Below are positions 8,869-18,071 of a stretch of 64,000 nucleotides of DNA, piece after piece (position 1 is the first letter of the stretch; each line of letters starts with the position of its first letter). Below the pieces are notes generated by a model. It was not told where the DNA came from. It worked only from the letters and a program-made list of their open reading frames with translations, and did not search any database. Made by a program: the position numbers and the translations under genes. The stretch is from the NCBI RefSeq assembly GCF_009859475.1, contig NZ_CP044549.1:4898001-4962000 (forward strand). The letters are read 5' to 3'. Source of the stretch: Hydrogenophaga sp. BPS33 (GTDB lineage Bacteria > Pseudomonadota > Gammaproteobacteria > Burkholderiales > Burkholderiaceae_C).

Positions 8869-10347
8869 CTACAGGCCCGCGTGGATCTTGGCAGCGGCAG
8901 CGATCCCCGCAATTCGGCCGAAGGTGGCACCGCGCATGACGGAGGTGCCGCCAACGTACTTGCGGTAATAGATCCCTACCATGGCGCCTGCGGCAAAGAG
9001 CCCCGGAATGCGGTCGCCTTCCGTATTCAAGACATGGGCGCCAGCGTCTGTCTTGATGCCTCCGTAAGTGATGATGCCGGACGGCACCACTGGATAGCAA
9101 TAGAACGGACCTTGATCGATGGGCCTTGCCCAGTGCGACTTTGGTGGCAATACGCCTGTTGTCGAGAGATGGTCCCCTTTTCGCGGATCAAATTCTCCCT
9201 GACCACAGCCGGCGTTAAAACCATTCACGGTGTTGACCAAGGTCTCCACCGGTACGTCAATTCTTCGGGCGAGCTCTTCCAGGGTAGACGCTTCGATCGG
9301 TTGCTTGTCTGTGTAGACCAGCTTCTTCCAATCCGGCACATCCTGGATCTTCGAGTCCACCACCACGTACGCTGTGCCGTCGCGTTGCGCCTGGATGCCG
9401 TAGCACAACCGGTCGTAGTTGTCATAGGTGGCTGTCGACGCTTCGTCAATGAAACGCGTGCCCTGCTTGTTGAGCACAATGCCATACGGAAAGATAAGGA
9501 TCTTGGCTTCGAAGCGACCCGATCGTTCATCGACGGGCGTGGCGTGGTACGCGTTGTAGTCGCCGCTCGGCGTGGCGCCGACGTCGAGCGCCATCCGAAT
9601 GCCGTCGCCGCGGTTGAAGTGGCACCCCAGTGCCACCGGGCGGATGTTGGTCGAGCCCAGACCGACATACCGCGCCAACATTTCCGCGCTGCCCTCAAAA
9701 CCGCCACTGGCCAGCACAACAGCGCGAGCGCTGAAATCCACGCGCCGGTTTCCCTTGGACATGGCGCTCACGCCCACGATGGAGCCCGACGCATCCTCCA
9801 ACAACTTTCGGGCGGCAGTCTCGTAGAAGAACGCCACACCGCCCGCCTGCGCTTTGGCCATCAACGCGTCCATCATCGCCATGCCGCCTCCACTGGGTGC
9901 GATGAGTGCTGTTTCACCGCGCGTGGACAACTGTGGTGTCACGGCCGGGATGAAACGCACCCCCATGTCGCGAAGCCAATGCACGGCAGGGACAGCTTCC
10001 CTGGCGAAGGTCGCCAAAAACTCCGGGTCGTGGACCGGCGCGGTGCGCACGATGGCCGACCATTGATCGGGGGCCGCGTCGAGTGCCCTCACGATGTTCT
10101 GGTCCAGGTTGCCGCTGGCGCAGTCGGCCAGTTGAGCTTCAAAGTCGTCCGACACCGCATCCTCGCTCTTCATGCGCAGGAAGGCTTCTGTGTACCGCGT
10201 GCATCCGCCGCTCTCGTCTTGCGGTGCTCGTTCGAGCACCGCCACTTTTGCGCCGCCTTCCATGGCAGCCACGGCTGCACAGAGGCCGGCAATGCCGTGG
10301 CCGACAACCACCACATCGAATTCATTTTTCATGGGATCAACGTTCAT
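8869..10347 (-). CDS. FAD-dependent dehydrogenase, tricarballylate dehydrogenase (TcuA)-like
   Basis: A 492-residue flavoprotein of the fumarate reductase/flavocytochrome c group. The N terminus has the FAD Rossmann motif VVVGHGIAGLCAAVAA, and the C terminus the YGGIKTDAGAHVL and GLFAAGAM segments typical of the group. The closest family I recognise is TcuA, which oxidises tricarballylate to cis-aconitate; 3-ketosteroid dehydrogenases are another branch. No signal peptide or heme motif is present, so it is cytosolic and needs a separate electron acceptor; no TcuB-like protein is nearby. The ATG at 10347 is chosen because AGGAG lies eight bases upstream. It follows the isochorismatase-family gene by 26 bases, presumably as one operon. 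Confidence 0.75.
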   Translation of the reverse strand: MNVDPMKNEFDVVVVGHGIAGLCAAVAAMEGGAKVAVLERAPQDESGGCTRYTEAFLRMKSEDAVSDDFEAQLADCASGNLDQNIVRALDAAPDQWSAIVRTAPVHDPEFLATFAREAVPAVHWLRDMGVRFIPAVTPQLSTRGETALIAPSGGGMAMMDALMAKAQAGGVAFFYETAARKLLEDASGSIVGVSAMSKGNRRVDFSARAVVLASGGFEGSAEMLARYVGLGSTNIRPVALGCHFNRGDGIRMALDVGATPSGDYNAYHATPVDERSGRFEAKILIFPYGIVLNKQGTRFIDEASTATYDNYDRLCYGIQAQRDGTAYVVVDSKIQDVPDWKKLVYTDKQPIEASTLEELARRIDVPVETLVNTVNGFNAGCGQGEFDPRKGDHLSTTGVLPPKSHWARPIDQGPFYCYPVVPSGIITYGGIKTDAGAHVLNTEGDRIPGLFAAGAMVGIYYRKYVGGTSVMRGATFGRIAGIAAAAKIHAGL

Positions 10348-10373
10348 ACCTTCGTCTCCTTTTGTTGGGGGGT

Positions 10374-10958
10374 TCAATTCGCGCCGAACTGCACCTCGTC
10401 GCTGGAGGTCACCCGGCAAAAACGCGCAATGCTTCCCATGGAGTTCGCATGTTCCTCCGCCGAATGGGCGGCGCAGCAATCGTCCAGGACTGTGACCTCG
10501 TAGTCCCTATCGTGTGCTTCGCGCACGGTAGCCTGCACCACCGCTTGCGTCGTCACGCCGCAGCAATAGATGTGGTTGATGCCTGCGGTCCTGAGCTGCA
10601 AGTCGAGGTTCGTTTGATGAAACGGACTCACACGGTGCTTCACCACTTGAAGGTCCCCGGCCTGTGGCGCCAGATCCGGATGGACTTCCGAACCCCATTC
10701 GCCCAGCTTCAGAATGCCTGCCTTCGGCAAACCTCCGAACACAGGCGAACCCGGTGGGCATTCGCGGTAATCCGGAGAAAACCCGACGCGCACGTACCCA
10801 ATGCGAACGCCAGCAGCGCGGGCCTTTTGAATCGCTTTTGCCGTGTTCGCGAGCACCTTTCGCGCGACCACCTGTGCGCCGAGCGGCGACTTGCCGCTGG
10901 GTCCATCGGCGTGGACAAAATCGTTCTGCATGTCCAGAACCAGAAGTACTTTTTTCAT
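10374..10958 (-). CDS. Isochorismatase-family cysteine hydrolase
   Basis: A 194-residue hydrolase of the isochorismatase superfamily (nicotinamidase, N-carbamoylsarcosine amidase, ureidoacrylate amidohydrolase and relatives). The triad is D9 in LVLDMQNDF, K107 in VVKHRVSPF and C133 in YCCGVTTQAV. It probably hydrolyses an amide or ester in the cytosol; the substrate is not evident. The ATG at 10958 is preferred to the TTG at 10961; GGAG lies ten bases before it. First gene of a two-gene unit with the TcuA-like flavoprotein, divergent from the LysR gene. Confidence 0.85.
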   Translation of the reverse strand: MKKVLLVLDMQNDFVHADGPSGKSPLGAQVVARKVLANTAKAIQKARAAGVRIGYVRVGFSPDYRECPPGSPVFGGLPKAGILKLGEWGSEVHPDLAPQAGDLQVVKHRVSPFHQTNLDLQLRTAGINHIYCCGVTTQAVVQATVREAHDRDYEVTVLDDCCAAHSAEEHANSMGSIARFCRVTSSDEVQFGAN

Positions 10959-10960
10959 CA

Positions 10961-10991
10961 ATTCATTGCTCCAAGTGAAGGTTCAATGAAT
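10961..10991. promoter_or_regulatory. Inverted repeat, candidate LysR operator
   Basis: Perfect 8-bp arms ATTCATTG and CAATGAAT separated by 15 bases, so the arm centres are 23 bp apart, about two helical turns. It lies in the 98-bp divergent region between the isochorismatase-family gene and the lysR gene. The left arm touches the hydrolase start region and its Shine-Dalgarno lies between the arms. Confidence 0.5.
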
Positions 10992-11056
10992 GTAGAACGA
11001 TGCACTGAAGCCAGTAAGATGGGCGCCGTGAAGTCAATCTTTCCCTGCGCGCAACA

Positions 11057-11944
11057 ATGAACTTGCTCGAATGCGCACGAAGCTTTGTGACGGTGTCCGA
11101 GTTGGGCTCGTTCGCGCGCGCCGCAGACCGGCTTGATCTATCCGCCGCCGCCGTATCGCGCCACATCCAATACCTCGAAGAGTCCCTGGGCGAAAGGTTG
11201 CTACAGCGCACGACGCGCAGGGTGCACCTGACCGAGACTGGGCGGCTTTGCCTCGAACGCTATCAGAGGGTCTTTGACGAGCTCGATGAGCTCACGCAAA
11301 TGGTGCAAGGTCGCCGCGCGGAGCCACAAGGGCTTCTTCGCGTGGCATCGACAACCTTGTTCTGGATGAAGCAGGTGGCACCGGTGCTGCCCGATTTTCT
11401 GAAGCGCTATCCCAAGATGAGCATTCAGGTCAATCTCACGGAAGACGTGGTCGATCTCATCGGCAACGGTTACGACCTGTCCCTGCATTTCCAGCGCCCC
11501 ACCGGACAGACGCTGGTTGCGCGCTCTTTGCGGGTCTTGCGCCGTGTGCTCTACGCGTCCCCCGACTACCTGCGTGACCACGGAACACCTCGGTCCCTCA
11601 ATGATCTGGCGGACCACAACTGCCTGGTCTACGCGCACTCGGGCGAACAAGTCGAATGGCAGTTCTGGGACAAGGACGGCTCCGACCTGAGGGTGCCCGT
11701 CAAGGGTAGCCTCAGGTCGAACGACGCGAGCACCTTGCGCCTGGCCGCGCTCGCGGGTTTGGGTATCGGCTGGGGCCCTCGTTTCATCCTGACGGAAGAC
11801 CTGGATGAGGGGCGTCTCGTCGAACTTCTCCCCCAGTACCGGTGCGACGCGCGCGACCTTTGGATGGTCTATCCAAGCCGGCGCCAGTTGGCGCCCAAGG
11901 TGCGCTTCTTCATCGACTTCCTGGAAGAGCGCTGCCAGGACTGA
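11057..11944 (+). CDS. LysR-family transcriptional regulator
   Basis: A 295-residue LysR-type regulator. Residues 1-60 form the winged HTH (SFARAADRLDLSAAAVSRHI, then LGERLLQRTTRRVHLTETG), followed by a substrate-binding effector domain. It is divergent from the isochorismatase/flavoprotein pair and ends 3 bases from the stop of the acyl-CoA ligase gene on the other strand. By position it should control one or both neighbouring units in response to a pathway metabolite. The ATG at 11057 fits the family N terminus. Confidence 0.9.
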   Translation: MNLLECARSFVTVSELGSFARAADRLDLSAAAVSRHIQYLEESLGERLLQRTTRRVHLTETGRLCLERYQRVFDELDELTQMVQGRRAEPQGLLRVASTTLFWMKQVAPVLPDFLKRYPKMSIQVNLTEDVVDLIGNGYDLSLHFQRPTGQTLVARSLRVLRRVLYASPDYLRDHGTPRSLNDLADHNCLVYAHSGEQVEWQFWDKDGSDLRVPVKGSLRSNDASTLRLAALAGLGIGWGPRFILTEDLDEGRLVELLPQYRCDARDLWMVYPSRRQLAPKVRFFIDFLEERCQD

Positions 11945-11947
11945 TGC

Positions 11948-13603
11948 TCATCGTGGCGTCTGCAAGCCCGGAATGCGGTAGTCCTTGAGCTGTTCGCGGA
12001 TGCTTGCTTTGAGCATCTTCCCGGTTGCGCCGATGGGAATGGTCTCCACAAAAAGCACATCATCCGGGGTCTGCCAGTTGGCAATCTTCCCTTCGTAAAA
12101 CTTCAGCAACTCGTCTCGGCTGACCGCAGCGCCTGGTTTCTTCACCGCGACGAGGATGGGCCGCTCGTCCCACTTGGGATGAAAGACACCGATGCAAGCC
12201 GCCATCGCGATGCCGGGATGGGCGATCGCGATGTTCTCGATCTCGATCGAACTGATCCATTCGCCTCCGGACTTGATCACGTCCTTGCTGCGATCGGTGA
12301 TTTGCAAATAGCCGTCGGCATCGATGGTGGCCACATCGCCGGTGGGGAACCAGGCATTGCCGGCGGCATCCCTCACCAACAGATCGCCACCCTGCGCCTT
12401 GAAGTACTCGCGGATGACCCAAGGTCCCCTGACGAAAAGGTCGCCTGCGGCTATGCCATCCCAGGGCAATTCGCTCTCGTCGCCACCAACGATCTTCATG
12501 TCTACGCCAAAGAGAGCCCGCCCCTGCTTCGTTCGAACGGACATCCGCGCTTCATCGTCCAGGGCATCGTGGCGGTTCTTGAGCGCGCACACAGTGCCCA
12601 GCGGGCTGATCTCCGTCATGCCCCATGCGTGCAACACCTCGACGCCGTACTGCTCCTGAAACGCGCGGATCATGGCTGGCGGGCAGGCGGAGCCTCCGAT
12701 GACGGTGCGCGTGAGTGTCTTGAACCGCAACCCGTTCGACTGCATGTGACCCAGCAACATCTGCCATACCGTCGGCACGCCCGCAGCAAACGTCACGCCC
12801 TCGGCTTCGATCAGTCCGTGCACCGACTTCCCATCGAGCGCGGGGCCGGGCAGCACCAACTTGCAGCCGGCCAACGCCGCCGAATAGGGAATGCCCCAGG
12901 CGTTCACATGGAACATGGGCACCACCGGCAGCACAGCGTCACGGGCCGACAGCCCCATCGCATCGGGCAACGCGGCCGCATAGGCATGCAACACCGTGGA
13001 ACGGTGGCTGTACAACGCGGCCTTGGGATGACCCGTGGTGCCGCTCGTGTAGCACATGCTAGACGCAGCGTTTTCGTCGAACACGGGCCAGGCATAAACG
13101 TCGGCATGGCCTGCGATCCATTCCTCGTAGCTCACCAACCCCGGAATGCCGCAGTCGGCAGGCAACGCATCCGAGTCGCACAGAGCGATCCATTTTTTGA
13201 CCTTGGTGCAGCTCGCATGCACCGCCTGGACCAGCGGGAGGAAGCTGAGATCGAAGCACAGGATCTGGTCTTCCGCGTGGTTGGCGATCCAGGCAATCTG
13301 ATCCGCGTGCAACCGGGGATTGATGGTGTGCAGGACTCGGCCTGAAGCGGAGACGCCGTAATACAGCTCCAGGTGGCGGTACCCATTCCAGGCGAGTGTG
13401 GCCACACGGTCGGAAAACTCCAGGCCCTCGGCGTCCAATGCGTTGCCGACGCGGCGCGAACGCCTGGCGCATTGGGACCAGGTATATCGGTGAATGTCGC
13501 CCTCCACGCGCCGTGAAACGATCTCGGTGGTGCCGTGGTGGCGGTCGGCGAACTGAATCAATTGAGAGATGAGCAGAGGATGGTCCTGCATCAAGCCGTT
13601 CAT
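11948..13603 (-). CDS. Acyl-CoA ligase (AMP-forming)
   Basis: A 551-residue ANL-superfamily ligase that would activate a carboxylic acid with ATP and CoA. The phosphate-binding loop [12 protein letters not shown] is near residues 183-194, the A5 motif in [10 protein letters not shown], the hinge motif in [18 protein letters not shown] and the catalytic lysine in GKMLK near the C terminus. It resembles medium/long-chain or aryl acid ligases whose N terminus reads MNGLMQ. The start at 13603 is chosen on that basis; an ATG at 13621, two bases after the MmgE/PrpD stop, is the alternative. It is the last gene of the seven-gene operon. The acid it activates is unknown. Confidence 0.88.
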   Translation of the reverse strand: MNGLMQDHPLLISQLIQFADRHHGTTEIVSRRVEGDIHRYTWSQCARRSRRVGNALDAEGLEFSDRVATLAWNGYRHLELYYGVSASGRVLHTINPRLHADQIAWIANHAEDQILCFDLSFLPLVQAVHASCTKVKKWIALCDSDALPADCGIPGLVSYEEWIAGHADVYAWPVFDENAASSMCYTSGTTGHPKAALYSHRSTVLHAYAAALPDAMGLSARDAVLPVVPMFHVNAWGIPYSAALAGCKLVLPGPALDGKSVHGLIEAEGVTFAAGVPTVWQMLLGHMQSNGLRFKTLTRTVIGGSACPPAMIRAFQEQYGVEVLHAWGMTEISPLGTVCALKNRHDALDDEARMSVRTKQGRALFGVDMKIVGGDESELPWDGIAAGDLFVRGPWVIREYFKAQGGDLLVRDAAGNAWFPTGDVATIDADGYLQITDRSKDVIKSGGEWISSIEIENIAIAHPGIAMAACIGVFHPKWDERPILVAVKKPGAAVSRDELLKFYEGKIANWQTPDDVLFVETIPIGATGKMLKASIREQLKDYRIPGLQTPR

Positions 13604-13622
13604 GCTATTGACCAATCGCATG

Positions 13623-15098
13623 TCATTCGAACGCAGTGCCCACGGGCGGCGCGAGCAGGGCCAGCAGCTCGCGCACGTCGTCCAGTGCCTCGATGTCGAG
13701 CACCATCTCCTGGATCTTCCGCTGCCGCTCGGGATCAATGAGACCATCGGTGAGGCTGCAGTATTTCTCGGCCACCTCCTCGATGCTCTGGCGGGCCTCG
13801 ATCGTGCGCGAGGTATGGCGTTCCACCTCAATGCGCTCACCATCTGTGAAGGTGACGGCCACGCGGCTGCGAAAGCGCATCTCAGCGCCGCCTTCGTCAA
13901 ACTCGGGATCGTTGCGCACCTCGACCTTGGGTATCAGATTCCACACATCTTCGGCTTCGATGCGCGCAGGCGTGAACTGCCGGACCACCGCTTCACCGTC
14001 GAGGATGGCAACCGCCATGCAGTAGCCAATGTTCATCTGCGCACCGATCGAGGTGAGCGGGCGAACCGGTGGCCACCAGCCGTGGTGGTAGATGGGGTGC
14101 GACACATCTACTTCTACCCTGGCGATCTCGTTCGCCTTCAGCGCGCGCTGCCGGCCGATGTCGAACAAGGCGTCCAGCGGCGAATGAATGCCGCCCATCG
14201 CGGCATAGGGTTTGATCACGATGTGCTCGACCTCCCACAAGCTGCCCAGGTCCTTGCAGACCTGAGAAGGGTCGGGGTTGTGGCCTTCGCCGAAGACCGC
14301 AAGAAAGCCACCGTATTCGCGTTCGAACACGCGCTTGATGCCCGTGTAGCCACCCTGCGCGAGTACGGCCGAATAGAGCCCATTGCGCGACGAGAACCCG
14401 TGGTGCATGCGCTTGCACATTGCTTCGTACTGTGCCGCCATCAGGCCGGCGGACTGCGTGCCCGCCAGTCCCAGTGCGTCTTCAAAGCGCGCCGCGTCCA
14501 GCTGCATCAGTTTGCCCACGGCCGCCGCTGCGGCAAATGTGCCGAACACGGCACCAGAGTGCCAGCCGCGCGACAGCATCGCAATGCCACCCAGTGCCTT
14601 GCCCACGCGCGGCCCCACTTCGTAACCTGCGATCGCGGCCTCGAGGAACTGACGGCCGCTCACCTTCTCGGCGCCCTCCGACGCAGCCCACAGCGCCGGC
14701 AGCACCAGCGACGCGCTATGCAGCGGAGCCTTCGCATGGAAGTCGTCCAGCTCGAAGCCCTGAATGAAGGTGCCGTTCAAGAGCGCTGCCCCCGGTGCGC
14801 TCGTGCGGGCGCCCCAGCCGACGATGGTGCGGTCTCCCGCGCCTTCGAACTTCTGCACGATCTCGGCCGCCGTGTTCGACCAGGGCAGTTTCGCACCCAC
14901 GATGGCGCAACCAATGCCGTCCAGCGTAAGTGCCTTGGCGCGGTCTCGAGCTTGTTGCGGCGCTTGCTGCAGGCTGAACGCGGCTAGCCAGTTGCACAGC
15001 ACGCCGGTGGGGCCCTGTGGATCGGTGGCGGCGGTTGAAGTCGATGTCGTCGGTTGCATGTTGGAACTCAATGAAGGACTCAGGTTGAAAAAATTCAT
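13623..15098 (-). CDS. MmgE/PrpD-family protein
   Basis: A 491-residue member of the MmgE/PrpD family, which includes 2-methylcitrate dehydratase PrpD, cis-aconitate decarboxylase and iminodisuccinate epimerase; these bind di- or tricarboxylates without a metal-sulfur cluster. The conserved N-terminal D-x-x-G-C-A-I-V-G, the G-F-E-L-D-D-F-H segment with the conserved His/Asp, and the central K-P-Y-A-A-M-G-G-I-H segment are present. The ATG at 15098 overlaps the LeuD-like stop (ATGA), which supports it; a second ATG at 15059 is possible. Sits between leuD-like and the acyl-CoA ligase. Which of the family reactions applies cannot be told. Confidence 0.85.
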   Translation of the reverse strand: MNFFNLSPSLSSNMQPTTSTSTAATDPQGPTGVLCNWLAAFSLQQAPQQARDRAKALTLDGIGCAIVGAKLPWSNTAAEIVQKFEGAGDRTIVGWGARTSAPGAALLNGTFIQGFELDDFHAKAPLHSASLVLPALWAASEGAEKVSGRQFLEAAIAGYEVGPRVGKALGGIAMLSRGWHSGAVFGTFAAAAAVGKLMQLDAARFEDALGLAGTQSAGLMAAQYEAMCKRMHHGFSSRNGLYSAVLAQGGYTGIKRVFEREYGGFLAVFGEGHNPDPSQVCKDLGSLWEVEHIVIKPYAAMGGIHSPLDALFDIGRQRALKANEIARVEVDVSHPIYHHGWWPPVRPLTSIGAQMNIGYCMAVAILDGEAVVRQFTPARIEAEDVWNLIPKVEVRNDPEFDEGGAEMRFRSRVAVTFTDGERIEVERHTSRTIEARQSIEEVAEKYCSLTDGLIDPERQRKIQEMVLDIEALDDVRELLALLAPPVGTAFE

Positions 15099-15730
15099 TG
15101 CGGCGGAACTGCGCCAGCGGTGGACCAGACCCACGGCCGCCGCTGGCGGTCGGTCCGCTGCCAGGCACAAATCGACGCGTCGTGGCGCAAGGTCAGGCCC
15201 ACGTCGTCGAGACCGTGTAGCAGGCCATCGCGGCGCATCGGGTCGACCTCGAACGCAATGGCTTGTCCGCTCGGCGCCAACAGGTCGCAGCGGTGCAGGT
15301 CGACCGACAAAGGGGCGCCTTGCGCGCACGCCCTCGCGAGCATCTGCACCGTTTCTGCTGCGAGTCGAATGGGCAACACGCCGTTCTGGAAACAATTGCT
15401 GAAGAAGATGTCGCCAAAGCTCGGGGCGATCACGCAGCGCAGCGAGATGCCCTGCAATGCCCACACGGCAGCTTCTCTCGATGAGCCGCAACCAAAGTTG
15501 TCGCCCGCCAACAGGATCGGGGCGTTCCGAAACACCGGTTGGTTCAGGATGAAGTCGGGGTTTTCGGCGCCGTCTGGCACATACCGAAGTGTTTCGAAGG
15601 CGCAGGGGCCCAGCTCATGCCGTGGCAACGCGGCCAGGCGCTCGATGCGGATGATGATGTCCGTGTCCAGGTTGTCCTGGGGCAGATACGGGGCGGCGCC
15701 GGTGACGACCGTGAAAGGTTGCAGCTTCAT
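15095..15730 (-). CDS. LeuD-like small subunit of an aconitase-family hydro-lyase
   Basis: A 211-residue small subunit of the 3-isopropylmalate dehydratase type. The swivel-domain signature DNFGCGSSREAAVWAL is at about 76-91, and the N terminus has D-N-L-D-T-D-I-I-I as in LeuD. It would pair with the adjacent LeuC-like protein. It overlaps the leuC-like stop and the mmgE start by four bases each (ATGA), pointing to tight translational coupling. The setting, next to an isocitrate-lyase-family lyase and no leuB or leuA, argues against leucine synthesis and for hydration/dehydration in a catabolic route. Confidence 0.88.
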   Translation of the reverse strand: MKLQPFTVVTGAAPYLPQDNLDTDIIIRIERLAALPRHELGPCAFETLRYVPDGAENPDFILNQPVFRNAPILLAGDNFGCGSSREAAVWALQGISLRCVIAPSFGDIFFSNCFQNGVLPIRLAAETVQMLARACAQGAPLSVDLHRCDLLAPSGQAIAFEVDPMRRDGLLHGLDDVGLTLRHDASICAWQRTDRQRRPWVWSTAGAVPPQ

Positions 15731-17142
15731 GCGTTCACCTCGGGCAGATCGGCCACGTCAATGATGACCCCCGCCACAGCCGCCGCAGCGGCCATGGCTG
15801 GGCTGGCCAAGTGGGTCCGTGCGCCGGGGCCTTGACGGCCCACGAAGTTGCGGTTCGATGTCGAGACCGAGCGCCGCCCGCTTTGCACCTGCTCGCCGTT
15901 GGCCGCCACGCACATGCTGCAGCCCGGTTCACGCCACGAAAAACCAGCGTCTGCAAACACGGTGTGCAGCCCCTCGGCTTCGGCCGCGCGTTTGACCAGT
16001 TCGGAGCCCGGCACGACCCAGGCGGTCACATGCGCGGCCACCTTGCGACCCCGCACGACGTCAGCGGCGGCGCGCAGATCGGAGATGCGCGCATTGGCGC
16101 AGGAGCCAATGAACACGTAGTCCACCGGTGTTCCAGCAAGCGGCTTTCCGGCGGTCAGCCCCATGTACGCGATGGCAGCCGAATAAGCGGCCTTTTGCGA
16201 AGCGTCGGTAATGCTGTTGGGATCGGGCACCAGGCCATCGACCGCAACCGCGTGCTCCGGGCTGGTTCCCCACGTCAAGGTTGGCCGCACCGCAGACGCG
16301 TCGATGCATTCCTCGTGATCGAACACCGCGCCTTCGTCGCTGAACAGCGTGCGCCAATGGGCAATGGCGGCCTCCAGCGCCGCTCCCTGAGGCGCAAAGG
16401 GCCTGCCTTTGACGTACGCGAAAGTGCGCTCATCGGGCGCCACGAGGCCACAGCGGGCACCGAGTTCCACAGACAGGTTGCACAACGTGAGGCGGGCTTC
16501 CACGTCCAGGGTCTCGACCGCCGGCCCGCAGAATTCGATCACCGAGCCCACCCCAGCGGCGGTCCCCAGCTGGCCGATGATATGCAGCACCAGGTCCTTG
16601 GCGGTGACGCCTGACCGGAGCGCGCCTTCGCAGCGAATCCGCATTTGTCTCGGCTTCTGCATCCGCAAGGTCTGGGTGGCGAGCGCGTGTGAGCTCTCCG
16701 AGGAACCAACGCCGAAAGCGAGCGCACCCAGACCGCCATTGGTGCACGTATGGCTGTCGCCGCAAATCACTGTCGTGCCCGGCAATACGAGACCCAGCTC
16801 GGGCCCCATCACATGAACGATCCCTTGTCCGGGTTCACCCAGATCGAACATGCGCACCCCCATGCGGGCACTGGCCTGCTGGAGAGCGGCATGCAATCGT
16901 CCGCCGAGTGCAAACGTGGTTGCGATGCGCCCGGGTTGGCTGGACACGGCGTGATCAGGCGTCGAAAACACCAGGCCAGGATCGTGCAACGGGAGCCCGC
17001 GTTCTTCGACATCGGCCAACGCCGGAGGCCCGGACAGCTCGTGGAGAAAATGCCGGTCAATGTGCAGCAGCGCCCAGCCATTGCCCAAGTCGCTGATCAC
17101 GTGGGCATCCCACAGTTTGTCGATCACGGTTCTTGCTTCCAT
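15727..17142 (-). CDS. LeuC-like large subunit of an aconitase-family hydro-lyase
   Basis: A 471-residue 4Fe-4S hydro-lyase large subunit. The three cluster cysteines are visible: GSCANARISDL, where LeuC usually has GSCTNSRIEDL, and the pair in PGCSMC. The N terminus has V-I-D-K-L-W-D-A-H-V as in LeuC. Other members of this group are homoaconitase, citramalate/methylmalate hydratase and 2,3-dimethylmalate (dimethylmaleate) hydratase. The start at 17142 follows the lyase stop by eight bases and fits the family N terminus; the longer open frame is a shadow. Same operon as the LeuD-like subunit. Substrate unknown; see the pathway finding. Confidence 0.88.
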   Translation of the reverse strand: MEARTVIDKLWDAHVISDLGNGWALLHIDRHFLHELSGPPALADVEERGLPLHDPGLVFSTPDHAVSSQPGRIATTFALGGRLHAALQQASARMGVRMFDLGEPGQGIVHVMGPELGLVLPGTTVICGDSHTCTNGGLGALAFGVGSSESSHALATQTLRMQKPRQMRIRCEGALRSGVTAKDLVLHIIGQLGTAAGVGSVIEFCGPAVETLDVEARLTLCNLSVELGARCGLVAPDERTFAYVKGRPFAPQGAALEAAIAHWRTLFSDEGAVFDHEECIDASAVRPTLTWGTSPEHAVAVDGLVPDPNSITDASQKAAYSAAIAYMGLTAGKPLAGTPVDYVFIGSCANARISDLRAAADVVRGRKVAAHVTAWVVPGSELVKRAAEAEGLHTVFADAGFSWREPGCSMCVAANGEQVQSGRRSVSTSNRNFVGRQGPGARTHLASPAMAAAAAVAGVIIDVADLPEVNA

Positions 17143-17150
17143 GGGGTGGC

Positions 17151-18071
17151 CTATGCAGACTCGCGGTTCGGTTCGATGAACTGGTGGCGCAGGGCATCCC
17201 AGCGGTCGGCATCGAAGCGCCTGAACAAGTCGCCAATGCTCATGCGGGCGGGCGCCAGGCACATCGAAGCCTGCAGCGACGCAAGCGCCGCGTCGGCCGC
17301 GTCGATCGTTGTCATCAGCATGAAGCCGGGCAGGATCGCCAGCTTGTAGCCCATCGATTCCGCATCGTGCAGATCCGACACCGGCGTCTTGCCGCCAGGC
17401 ACGATGTTGATCAGGCAAGGCCCATGCACTTTCCCAGGGACGCGGGCGGCCTCTTCTACCGACTGCGGTGCTTCCACAAAGGCCATGTCAGCACCCGCGT
17501 CGAGCGCGGCGTTCGCGCGCCACACCGCCTCATCGAAGCCGAGCACCGCACGGGCATCCGTACGCGCAATCAACAAGAAGTCGGCGCTGCGCCGAGCCGC
17601 CACAGCGGCGCGGATCTTGGCGATGAACTCCTGCCGAGAAACCACCTCCTTGCCCTCGGTATGGCCGCATCGCTTGGGCATGACCTGGTCTTCCAGGTGG
17701 ATCGCGGCGACCCCGCGCTCTTCGTACTCTCTCACCGTGCGCGTCACGTTGAGCTCGTTTCCAAAGCCTGTGTCGGCGTCGGCGATCAGCGGCACCGAGG
17801 CCGAACGCACCATGCCCGCTGCGTTTTCCACCATCTCGCTCATGGTCAGAAGACCGAGGTCGGGATACCCCCGTGCAAGCGAGGTGCCTGCGCCGGTCAT
17901 GTACGCCGCAGAGAAGCCCGCCTGTTCGATCAGGCGCACACCAATCGCGTCATAGGCGCCGGGCACCACCAGAAGGCCGGGGGCAGTGATCAGCTGTTTC
18001 AATACACCTTGTAGGTTCACGTCTTGGGTCCTCAGGTTGCGAGCTGTCGGATGGGTCACGCTCGGCCTCAC
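17151..18071 (-). CDS. Isocitrate lyase/PEP mutase-family C-C lyase
   Basis: A 306-residue TIM-barrel enzyme of the isocitrate lyase/PEP mutase superfamily. The catalytic signature KRCGH is at 133-137, the metal-binding DADTG at 98-102 and LEDQV at 126-130. Short members like this include 2-methylisocitrate lyase PrpB, 2,3-dimethylmalate lyase and oxaloacetate decarboxylase-like enzymes; KRCGH points to a lyase of a 2-hydroxy di/tricarboxylate giving pyruvate or glyoxylate plus a second acid. The GTG start at 18071 overlaps the SDR stop (GTGA). Followed after eight bases by the LeuC-like gene. Confidence 0.85.
   Translation of the reverse strand: MRPSVTHPTARNLRTQDVNLQGVLKQLITAPGLLVVPGAYDAIGVRLIEQAGFSAAYMTGAGTSLARGYPDLGLLTMSEMVENAAGMVRSASVPLIADADTGFGNELNVTRTVREYEERGVAAIHLEDQVMPKRCGHTEGKEVVSRQEFIAKIRAAVAARRSADFLLIARTDARAVLGFDEAVWRANAALDAGADMAFVEAPQSVEEAARVPGKVHGPCLINIVPGGKTPVSDLHDAESMGYKLAILPGFMLMTTIDAADAALASLQASMCLAPARMSIGDLFRRFDADRWDALRHQFIEPNRESA

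Noticed and set aside
8657..9100. A minus-strand frame containing the peptide KKPAMNFMAGFL across tRNA-Thr.
   Set aside because: It is the translation of the terminator hairpin and the tRNA; the similar peptide near 20400 has the same cause.
8839..10503. A 554-codon plus-strand frame over the TcuA-like gene.
   Set aside because: The minus strand has a complete flavoprotein with FAD motif and ribosome site; the plus frame has no family features and starts inside the tRNA terminator.
12179..13345. A 388-codon plus-strand frame within the acyl-CoA ligase gene.
   Set aside because: Antisense shadow of an intact ANL ligase with all motifs.
15095..17142. Annotation as leucine biosynthesis genes leuC and leuD.
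   Set aside because: No leuA or leuB nearby, the first cluster motif is GSCANARISDL and not the usual LeuC form, and the neighbours are catabolic; kept as LeuCD-like.
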